Below, piece by piece: positions 1-6,284 of a DNA stretch of 64,000 bases. Within the stretch, counting starts at the first letter, position 1, and every line of letters begins with the position of its first letter. The stretch is from NCBI RefSeq assembly GCF_030406325.1, contig NZ_JAUEQY010000006.1, positions 186,001 through 250,000 on the forward strand. The letters are read 5' to 3'. The notes under the pieces were generated by a model, which was not told the DNA's origin, did not search any database, and saw only the letters and a program-made list of their open reading frames with translations. This DNA is from Actinomadura sp. DC4 (GTDB taxonomy: Bacteria > Actinomycetota > Actinomycetes > Streptosporangiales > Streptosporangiaceae). The position numbers were made by a program, and so were the translations under genes.

Positions 1-6
1 GCGGAT

Positions 7-525
7 TCAGATCTCGAGGCGAAGGTGTCCGCTCCGGAAGAACGTCAGCGGCCCGTCTTCGCGCTGGGCGCCGAAATCGACGACCCGTCCGATGACGATG
101 AGATGGTCACCACCGTCGATCACCCGGTGGAGAGTGCACTCGAGATAGCCGAGCGCATCGTCGAGAATGGGGACTCCGGTGGCCCCGTATCGCGACTTCA
201 CGGTGGAGAAATGAGGATGTGCCTTGGTGGCGAAGGCCCGGCAGACCTCGGCCTGGTCCTCGGCGAGGATGTTGACCGCGAAGGACTCGGTCTGTTCGAT
301 CACCGGCCATACGCGGGACAAGTGGTGGATACAGAAGAGTACGAGCGGCGGATCGAGGGATACGGAAGTGAAGGAGTTGACGGTCACCCCTACCGGCTCG
401 CCTCCCGCCTGGCTCGTGATGACCGTCACTCCGGTGACGAACAATCCGCACACTCCGCGGAATGCCCGCGTGTCGAGAACACTCGAATGTTTCGCTGAAT
501 CGTTACGGGAAGCAATCATGTCCAT
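7..525 (-). CDS. Flavin reductase family protein (FMN-binding split barrel)
   Basis: A 172-residue member of the flavin-reductase-like split-barrel family (HpaC/RutF type). These proteins reduce free FMN or FAD with NAD(P)H, usually to feed a partner monooxygenase. Family marks are TGVTVITSQ (31-39), the flavin-contacting NSFTSVSLDPPL (50-61) and FAVNILAEDQ (82-91). The length is normal for the family. The ATG at 525 has a GGAG about 10 bases upstream; an ATG two codons further in is an alternative. The stop codon lies at the very left edge, so any downstream operon partner is out of view and the monooxygenase cannot be named. Confidence 0.85.
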   Translation of the reverse strand: MDMIASRNDSAKHSSVLDTRAFRGVCGLFVTGVTVITSQAGGEPVGVTVNSFTSVSLDPPLVLFCIHHLSRVWPVIEQTESFAVNILAEDQAEVCRAFATKAHPHFSTVKSRYGATGVPILDDALGYLECTLHRVIDGGDHLIVIGRVVDFGAQREDGPLTFFRSGHLRLEI

Positions 526-1025
526 CTTCAGACGACTCCGTCACACAGCGATGTTTCCGGAACGACGTAAAGTCCCGGCTAACAATTGATAAGACTAACC
601 AGCGACCGGTCGGCTGGCTTCAGCAGTTGTGATGAAGTTCGCCCGGCACCTGAAGGCACTCGACCCGTACTTTCTCCTTGCCGTCCTAAGCCATTCGGCG
701 GAATCTCCGCCTTTCGGAGGAGGGCCGCGGGGCGGAGCCCCGGTGGTGCGGCGGCGCTCAGAGCGTCCTCACGGCCGGAGAGGGCGTCACGGACATCTCG
801 GCATGCGTGATCTTCTCCGAGGCGCTCCGGCAGGCTCTGATGGCCTTCTTCGCGTGATCGCACCGACCGAGGCGCGGCGGGCCTTGGTCGTGGCCCCTGA
901 AAACGGACGAACGCACACACCCGGGTCGATGAGTACCGCCCGCGATGGTTTTATCGCCGGGACTGTTCACGGATGGTCATCAATGGCAGACTCTGCCCGC
1001 GTTATGGTGATCGGAGGTGGAGTCC
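526..1025. other. Gene-free stretch, 500 bp
   Basis: No convincing gene. Open frames here have no recognisable domain and overlap one another. The sequence has short GC hairpins near 690-735 (for example GGGGC-GGA-GCCCC). It should contain the promoters of the flavin reductase (leftward) and of the XRE regulator (rightward), but I see no clear promoter boxes. Confidence 0.5.
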
Positions 1026-1895
1026 GTGGCGCTTGGCGCCCACTCGGCGAGCCGGCCCACCGTCCGCCGCCGGATCGTGGGAGCTCAGCTACGCCGGCTG
1101 CGTGAGGCCTCCGGCGTCTCACGCCGGACGGCGGCGGGTTCCATCGGGGTCGGCGAGTCCAAGCTCGGCCGGATCGAGGTCGGCCGTACGGGCCTCGAAG
1201 AGCACGACGTGAAGCAGCTGCTCGAGCTGTACGGCATCCACGACGCCCAGGAACGCGACGCGCTGCTGGCGCTCGCCCGCGAGGCGAACCGGCCAGGCTG
1301 GCTCCAGGAGTTCAGCGGCGCGATGCCGGCGTGGTTCCGCCCGTACGTGGACCTCGAAGAGGCCGCCCAGGTCATCCGGACGTACGAGGTGCAGTTCATC
1401 CCCGGGCTCCTCCAGACCGAGGACTACACCCGCGCGGTCGTCAGGCACGGCCTGGCGGACCCGTCCGAGGACGAGGTCACCCGGCGGGTGGAGCTGCGGC
1501 TGCGGCGGCAGCGCATCCTGACCGCGCCGAACCCGACGCGCCTGTGGGCCGTCATCGACGAGGCGGCGCTGTGGCGCCCGATCGGCGGCTCGGACGTGGC
1601 ACGGGCCCAGCTACGGGCGCTGCTGGACTCCGCGCGGCTCCAGAACATCACGGTGCAGGTGATGCCGTTCCGCGTCGGCGGTCACGCGGGTGAGGCCGGC
1701 GCGTTCACGATCCTGAGGTTCCCCGAGCCGGAGCTGCACGACATCGCGTACGTGGAGCAGCTCACCGGCGCGATGTATCTGGAGCGCGACGACGACATGG
1801 ACCACTACGGCGCCGCGATGGAGCGGCTGTGCGTGCAGAGCGCGTCGCCGGAGGAGTCGATGGACCTGATCAGCAAGATCATCCGGGAACTCTGA
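1026..1895 (+). CDS. XRE-family regulator with DUF5753 domain
   Basis: A helix-turn-helix regulator of about 289 residues, of a type expanded in actinobacteria. The N-terminal HTH (about 14-60, around AQLRRLREASGVS) is followed by a DUF5753 domain with the signature YEVQFIPGLLQTEDY. I chose the GTG at 1026 because GGAGG at 1013-1017 sits 8 bases before it; the GTG at 1017 overlaps that ribosome site. The gene converges tail-to-tail on a clear paralogue with a 2-base gap. Relatives are often paired with small DUF397 proteins or HATPase proteins. No DUF397 gene is seen, but a HATPase gene lies at 5584. The target is unknown. Confidence 0.88.
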   Translation: MALGAHSASRPTVRRRIVGAQLRRLREASGVSRRTAAGSIGVGESKLGRIEVGRTGLEEHDVKQLLELYGIHDAQERDALLALAREANRPGWLQEFSGAMPAWFRPYVDLEEAAQVIRTYEVQFIPGLLQTEDYTRAVVRHGLADPSEDEVTRRVELRLRRQRILTAPNPTRLWAVIDEAALWRPIGGSDVARAQLRALLDSARLQNITVQVMPFRVGGHAGEAGAFTILRFPEPELHDIAYVEQLTGAMYLERDDDMDHYGAAMERLCVQSASPEESMDLISKIIREL

Positions 1896-1897
1896 GC

Positions 1898-2803
1898 TCA
1901 GAGCTCCCGCATGATGCGGCTCACGGTGTCACGGATGGCCGTCGCCGGTTCGGCGTCGATGCAGAGCCGCTCCATGACCGCCAGGTAGTGGTCGATGTCC
2001 TCGCGCTTGTCGAGGTAGAGAGCGCTCGTGAGCTGCTCGAGGTAGACCACGTCGGGCAGGTCGCGCTCGGCGAACCGCAGGATGCTGAACGGCCCCCCGG
2101 CCGCCGCGTGCCCGCCCAGCTCGAACGGGACGACCTGCAGTGTGACGTTGGGCGAGTCGGTCAGGTCCAGCAGGTGCTGGAGCTGCTTGCGCATCACCGG
2201 GACGCCGCCCAGCGGACGGCGCAGCACCGCCTCGTCGACGACCGCCCACAGGTGCGGGGGCTCGTCGGCCTGCAGGAGCGACTGGCGCCGCATGCGGAGG
2301 CCGACGCGGCGCTCCACCTCGTGCCCGGGGGCGTCGGGGTGGCCGAGCAGCGTGACGGCGCGTGCGTAGTCCTCGGTCTGGAGAAGCCCGGGGACGAACT
2401 GCACCTCGTACGCGCGAATGCGGGACGCGGCCTCTTCAAGGCCGATGTAGACCTCGAACCAGTTGGGCAGGATGTCGGAGTAGCTGTGCCACCAGCCCGG
2501 CTCGTTCGCCTGGTCGGCGAGCGCCAGCATCGCCTCGCGCTCGTCTTCGCCCATCACGCCGTACAGGGTCAGCAGGTCCGCGACGTCACGGCGGCGGAAC
2601 CGTACGCGGCCCAGCTCCATCCGGCTGATCTTGGAGTGGGACGCGCGAATCGCTTCGCCCGCCACCTCACAGGTGATCTGCCGTTGCTCGCGCAATCGAC
2701 GCAACTGCGAACCCAGCACGATCCGCAGCACCGTCGGACCACCGCGGTGGTGACCGAACATGTCGCTGACGGCTGCCTCGCCGCCAGGCTGGGACCCGAT
2801 CAT
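1898..2803 (-). CDS. XRE-family regulator with DUF5753 domain (paralogue)
   Basis: A 301-residue protein with the same architecture as the gene at 1026: an N-terminal HTH around SQLRRLREQRQITCE and a DUF5753 domain with YEVQFVPGLLQTEDY. About half the residues match the neighbour by eye, so the convergent pair probably arose by inverted duplication. The ATG at 2803 is preceded by AGGGGA at 6 bases. A perfect 9-bp inverted repeat (GGACACTGG / CCAGTGTCC) starts 13 bp upstream of the start codon and is a good candidate for an autoregulatory operator. Confidence 0.88.
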   Translation of the reverse strand: MIGSQPGGEAAVSDMFGHHRGGPTVLRIVLGSQLRRLREQRQITCEVAGEAIRASHSKISRMELGRVRFRRRDVADLLTLYGVMGEDEREAMLALADQANEPGWWHSYSDILPNWFEVYIGLEEAASRIRAYEVQFVPGLLQTEDYARAVTLLGHPDAPGHEVERRVGLRMRRQSLLQADEPPHLWAVVDEAVLRRPLGGVPVMRKQLQHLLDLTDSPNVTLQVVPFELGGHAAAGGPFSILRFAERDLPDVVYLEQLTSALYLDKREDIDHYLAVMERLCIDAEPATAIRDTVSRIMREL

Positions 2804-2816
2804 GTGCTTCCCCTAA

Positions 2817-2841
2817 GGACACTGGAGTCGGCCCAGTGTCC
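2817..2841 (-). promoter_or_regulatory. Inverted repeat upstream of XRE gene (candidate operator)
   Basis: GGACACTGG at 2817-2825 and CCAGTGTCC at 2833-2841 are perfectly complementary across a 7-base spacer. The element lies just before the ribosome site of the leftward XRE gene, where an autoregulator would bind. Function is inferred from position only. Confidence 0.45.
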
Positions 2842-3321
2842 CACTCGCAGTTACTGATGCAACCCCCAAGGTAGCGTCGCTTCGTCACCGCTCCGTAGAA
2901 CGTCATCCGGAGCGGGCTCCGCTGCCAGGCCCGTCGCGTGCCGGAAACGTCCGGCCTGCCGTTCGCGAATCGGGACAAGGGCGCGCACCTCACGTGGCGT
3001 GCGTCACCCACCGTACCCATCTCCCTCACCCGGTCCAGGGCCCCCGCTCAGGCCGATTCCGCCCGGCATTTCCCGCCGCGTGGCCGAATCCGGTCAATGG
3101 GCCGTACGGGTGGTGCATTTCCGCTTCTTGTGACTCGATCAGCCGCCATTCCCGTCGTGGCCCACCTGAACTGCGGCTTCGTACTCTCCGCACGGCGAGC
3201 CTCCCGTCGATCACGGAGAGCTGTTGTTCAATGACGACAAGTGCCCGGAGGGGCTTTGAACTGCGGTTTCACGTTCAATCGTCCGTCCGGGAACAGATCG
3301 CAAACAATCAGGAGAAAGATC
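2842..3321. other. Intergenic region between divergent XRE and DUF642-like genes
   Basis: About 480 bp with no supportable gene. A 12-mer of the form GAACTGCGGYTTC occurs twice (near 3169 and 3251), upstream of the secreted-protein gene, and could be a repeated binding site. Nothing else stands out. Confidence 0.4.
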
Positions 3322-3978
3322 ATGACTGTCCCGTTGCGTCGTATCTCCCGGCTGACCAGTGCGCTGCCGCCGGTCTGCGCCGTCGCACTGTCCATCGCCG
3401 CCGCCGTCGCACCCGCGGCCCAGGCCCGCGCGGCGGTGCCGGGTCCGGGTCCGCTGGCCATCAACGGCGGCTTCGAAACCCCTTCCATCCCGGCGAACGC
3501 GTTCATCCGGTACGGCGTGGGAAGCTCGATCGGCCCGTGGCGGGTCACCCAGGGCAACGTGGACCTGACCGGAGCCAACTTCTGGCAGGCCGCCGACGGC
3601 CGCCAGTCCCTCGACCTCGAGGGCAGCGACTCCGGAACGATCGAGCAGCCGGTCTCCACCCGCATCGGCGGCTGCTACACGGTCGCGTTCGCCTTGGCCG
3701 GCAACCCGGACGGAGGGCCGACCGTGAAGCGCGGCTACGCCCGGGTCTCCCAGCGCACTCTCGGCCACCCGACGGTCCAGAAGAACTTCATCTTCAACAC
3801 GACGGGTAAGACGCGGGCGAACATGGGATACGTGTCACAGAGGTTCCGCTTCCGCGCATTCGCACCGAGCGCGACACTGACCTTCGCCAGCACGACGGGC
3901 GGCGGTTACGGCCCGGTCGTGGACGCGGTGACCGTCACGTTGTCCAACCCGATCGAATGCCGCCTCGTACGGCCGTAG
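3322..3978 (+). CDS. Secreted DUF642 / choice-of-anchor C family protein
   Basis: A 218-residue exported protein. The signal peptide covers about residues 1-37 (basic MTVPLRRIS, hydrophobic core, AQA-type cleavage region). The mature part opens with NGGFETPSIP and contains WQAADGRQSLDLEG and GPVVDAVTVT, the pattern of DUF642 / choice-of-anchor C proteins, which are galactose-binding-like folds of unknown role in bacteria. I start it at the ATG at 3322, because AGGAGA lies 7 bases upstream and the signal peptide then begins cleanly; the frame is open further upstream. A strong intrinsic terminator follows at 4004-4040, so the gene is probably monocistronic. Confidence 0.8.
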   Translation: MTVPLRRISRLTSALPPVCAVALSIAAAVAPAAQARAAVPGPGPLAINGGFETPSIPANAFIRYGVGSSIGPWRVTQGNVDLTGANFWQAADGRQSLDLEGSDSGTIEQPVSTRIGGCYTVAFALAGNPDGGPTVKRGYARVSQRTLGHPTVQKNFIFNTTGKTRANMGYVSQRFRFRAFAPSATLTFASTTGGGYGPVVDAVTVTLSNPIECRLVRP

Positions 3979-4003
3979 CCTCTCGCCTGGTTTCGGCACG
4001 ATG

Positions 4004-4040
4004 AAAACCCCTGCTCACTTGGTGGTGAGCAGGGGTTTTT
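4004..4040 (+). terminator. Intrinsic terminator after DUF642-like gene
   Basis: AAAACCCCTGCTCAC (4004-4018) pairs with GTGAGCAGGGGTTTT (4025-4039) across a 6-base loop. The stem ends in a T tract, so this is a classical Rho-independent terminator, 25 bp after the stop codon. Confidence 0.88.
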
Positions 4041-4290
4041 CACATCAGTCCGGAAATGTCTTGACCGTTGATGTAGCGGGCAGTGGGGGTGCGGGGGCGG
4101 GGCCGGCCGTGGCCGTCTTTCTGGAAAGGCGCGGCGGGCCGGGCCGAACCGCTTCGGAGATGGGCGAGTAAGGCCCGTCATCAGGGAAGTTCCGCCTTGA
4201 GAGGTGAACGACAAGGCTGGTCCGGGGAGGTCCTCTGCGCAAAGGCGCGGCGAGCCGACCCTGGAAAGCGGTCGAACAGTAGGAGATGCC
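4041..4290. other. Spacer between terminator and tRNA-Met
   Basis: About 250 bp with no gene (311 bp if the terminator is included). It lies on the 3' side of the leftward tRNA-Met. The 11-mer GCCGCGCCTTT occurs twice on the minus strand. No clear terminator for the tRNA is seen. Confidence 0.4.
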
Positions 4291-4367
4291 TGGTGGGGCG
4301 GGTGGGACTCGAACCCACGACCCAAGGGTTATGAGCCCTCTGCTCTGACCGGCTGAGCTACCGCCCC
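4291..4367 (-). tRNA. tRNA-Met (CAT)
   Basis: On the minus strand the sequence folds as a complete tRNA. The acceptor stem GGGGCGG (4361-4367) pairs with CCGCCCC (4295-4301), followed by discriminator A and an encoded CCA (4291-4293). The D arm is TAGCTCAGCCGGTCAGAGCA, the anticodon loop is CTCATAA with anticodon CAT, and the T loop is TTCGAGT. The CAT anticodon means methionine, or isoleucine if a lysidine-modified tRNA-Ile2. The elongator Met form seems likelier, but only identity-element analysis would settle it. Confidence 0.9.
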
Positions 4368-4711
4368 GAGGTATTCGGCACCAAGCCCCACTACCTTGCC
4401 CGCCTGGCGATGCCGGACGCAACTCGGACACACCAGCTCAGGTCAGGACCTCCCTGCGCGTCCCTGCCGGCCACCCATCCACATCAGACCCCCACCGCCC
4501 GAAATGAGAAGTCTCCTCTCTTCTCCCTGGCATAGACGCCCCCCTCCGGCGCGCCCCTCCACTCAACGCCTGCACGACCCCGGTCCCCCGCGCACCAACC
4601 GCATGAGCAGAGATGGAGATCGGGGCGGCCTTGGGGTCGCAGGCGGTGGCGCCGGGCTGGTCCGTGATGTACCGCGTGCCGCCCGGGCATGCCTACGGGT
4701 CGCACGCCAGG

Positions 4712-4764
4712 CTGCCGGACCTGCGGGACCTGCGGGACCTGCGGGACCTGCGGGACCTGCGGGA
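4712..4764. repeat. 9-bp tandem repeat, about 6 copies
   Basis: The unit CTGCGGGAC is repeated head-to-tail from 4721, preceded by one variant copy (CTGCCGGAC) and ending in a partial copy. It is a short minisatellite in non-coding DNA. Confidence 0.92.
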
Positions 4765-5013
4765 TGGGACGAACTATCCGTCCGACGCGCAGTCGCCCCA
4801 TAACCCCGGCGCCACGAACCCCCGGCACCACGAACCCCGGTAACGCTGTGGAGGGGTCCGCCCTGGCCGCCGTCACGCGTACCTCGATGGCCAAGCGCAC
4901 CTTAGAAGCACCGATACGACGAGCGTGGTCGCCTCGCGTCCCCCCGCCGGCCCCCAAACACCCGGGCAGCCCCGCGTCCCGGCCGGCAGGGGCCGCCGCT
5001 CCTGTCCTTCTGT

Positions 5014-5061
5014 CCTTCCCGCCTTCCCGCCTTCCCGCCTTCCCGCCTTCCCGCCTTCCCG
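5014..5061. repeat. 8-bp tandem repeat, 6 perfect copies
   Basis: The unit CCTTCCCG occurs six times without a mismatch, followed by degenerate variants to about 5090. The purine/pyrimidine asymmetry is extreme, which favours replication slippage. Confidence 0.93.
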
Positions 5062-5471
5062 GCTGCCTTCCTGCTTTCCGGCCTTCCTGCCGTCCCTCCG
5101 CCGGTCCGCCGTCCTGTCGGCCCGCCGATCGCCACCGTTTGCCCGTGAAGCGCGGCCTCATGTCCATTTGGTAACAAGACCGCTCCCCCACCCGCCGGAT
5201 GCGGATCAGGGCCACCTCTTTCCCCAAGGGCACCAAAATCTCACCTAAAGACCGCCTGAAACCCCCCACCCACGGGACCTCCATCACCATCCCGCCAGGT
5301 CACCCCAGTCCGCGCCCTAACACCAACCCCACCCCGTTCGCGGCAAAACAGGCGTCTCGGCCGCGATCGGCCGTGACAGTCGTGATCCCGGCCCTGTCAC
5401 CACCCCGTCAAGGCTCCCACCAGCGTATTCACCCGGAAAACCAGCTCCCGCACTCAAAAACGAGTGGGCAA

Positions 5472-5510
5472 ATGCACGTGCATCTGAGAGTGCATCAGTT
5501 CTTGCATCTG
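5472..5510 (+). promoter_or_regulatory. Palindrome plus three 12-bp-spaced direct repeats (candidate operator)
   Basis: A perfect 12-bp palindrome ATGCACGTGCAT (5472-5483) overlaps the first of three TGCATCWG elements, which start at 5479, 5491 and 5503, exactly 12 bp apart. The array lies 74-112 bp upstream of the HATPase gene, where a promoter is expected. Tandem sites near helical spacing suggest cooperative binding by a small regulator. Which regulator is unknown; the DUF5753 proteins are candidates by genome habit only. Confidence 0.5.
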
Positions 5511-5583
5511 CATGGCCGACGGAGGAAGATAGCCGATCTAGCCACACTCGGTACCCTTCCGAGTTCGTCTGGAGGCCCGCCAG

Positions 5584-6114
5584 ATGCCCGTGTACAGCAC
5601 CACGTGCAGTTCCGGCGTGGACGGTCGCCCCGAAATACGCTGTTCACCAGGGGCGACGCACGACCGGACCCATGTGCTGCCGCCACTCGCAGCCTTTGAT
5701 CCCGGCCGGGCGATGCCCGACGGTGCGGTGTGTGCGCTCCGGCCCACGAGCACCTCGTCCCGTACCGCGCGCGAGTTCGCCACGAAGACGCTGCACTCCT
5801 GGGGCCTGGCCGATCTGGTCGATGACGCCGTTGTGATCATCTCCGAGCTCGTCACCAACGCCGTGCGCCACGGTCTGCCGCCGTACGCCGCCGCTGCCGG
5901 GGACGCGCCGATCAAGTTGTCCCTGGTCCGCCAGGGGCGCTTCGTCGTCTTCATCGTCGCCGACCCCAGCGACCAGGATCCCAAGGTCCGTCCGGCGGAC
6001 GACGTCTGTGAGAACGGCCGTGGCCTCCACGTGATCGAGGCGCTCAGCCGGGTGTGGGGGTGGACGCCGCTTCCCGGTACGGGCAAGGCCGTCTGGGCGG
6101 CGCTGTCCGTGTAG
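5584..6114 (+). CDS. ATP-binding protein, anti-sigma regulatory factor type (HATPase_c_2)
   Basis: A 176-residue GHKL-fold protein related to the RsbW/SpoIIAB serine kinases that bind and inhibit sigma factors. The N box is ELVTNAVRHG (about 87-96). The later ATP-lid region is NGRGLHVIEALS and the last strand GTGKAVWA. The first 50 residues are an unconserved tail. The usual D-x-G of the G1 box is altered (VADPSDQDPK), so kinase activity is uncertain. The ATG at 5584 has GGAGG at 8 bases. No sigma factor or antagonist gene is adjacent. In actinobacteria such orphans often work with XRE/DUF5753 regulators like the two at 1026-2803. Confidence 0.82.
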   Translation: MPVYSTTCSSGVDGRPEIRCSPGATHDRTHVLPPLAAFDPGRAMPDGAVCALRPTSTSSRTAREFATKTLHSWGLADLVDDAVVIISELVTNAVRHGLPPYAAAAGDAPIKLSLVRQGRFVVFIVADPSDQDPKVRPADDVCENGRGLHVIEALSRVWGWTPLPGTGKAVWAALSV

Positions 6115-6284
6115 AGCGGCCGGTTTCAGCCAGTCGCGACTCGGCTATCGTGCGTTACGATGTCGTCGGTCATGAACAGTCAATGCTTTGCCCCGACACG
6201 TGACATCCTTGGCTCTGTAAACTGCCGCTTACGGTCTTTCGGACCTCGGTAAGCCGCGAAGCATCGCCACCTCAGGGATTCGTT

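Larger units (their letters stand above)
4368..5471. other. Gene-free, C-rich low-complexity region
   Basis: More than 1.1 kb without a credible gene. Long open frames exist on both strands, but they translate minisatellites and low-complexity sequence and match no family I recognise. The plus strand is unusually rich in C. Two tandem repeat arrays lie inside (4712-4764 and 5014-5061). It is probably a non-coding accumulation zone downstream of the divergent tRNA and regulator genes. Confidence 0.55.

Noticed and set aside
758-970. A 70-codon leftward frame near the left edge
   Set aside because: No ribosome site, no family match and an irregular codon pattern.
4484-5290. A 268-codon leftward open frame in the gene-free region
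   Set aside because: It consists of runs of Arg, Gly, Glu and Lys from the minisatellites, has no domain and no ribosome site.
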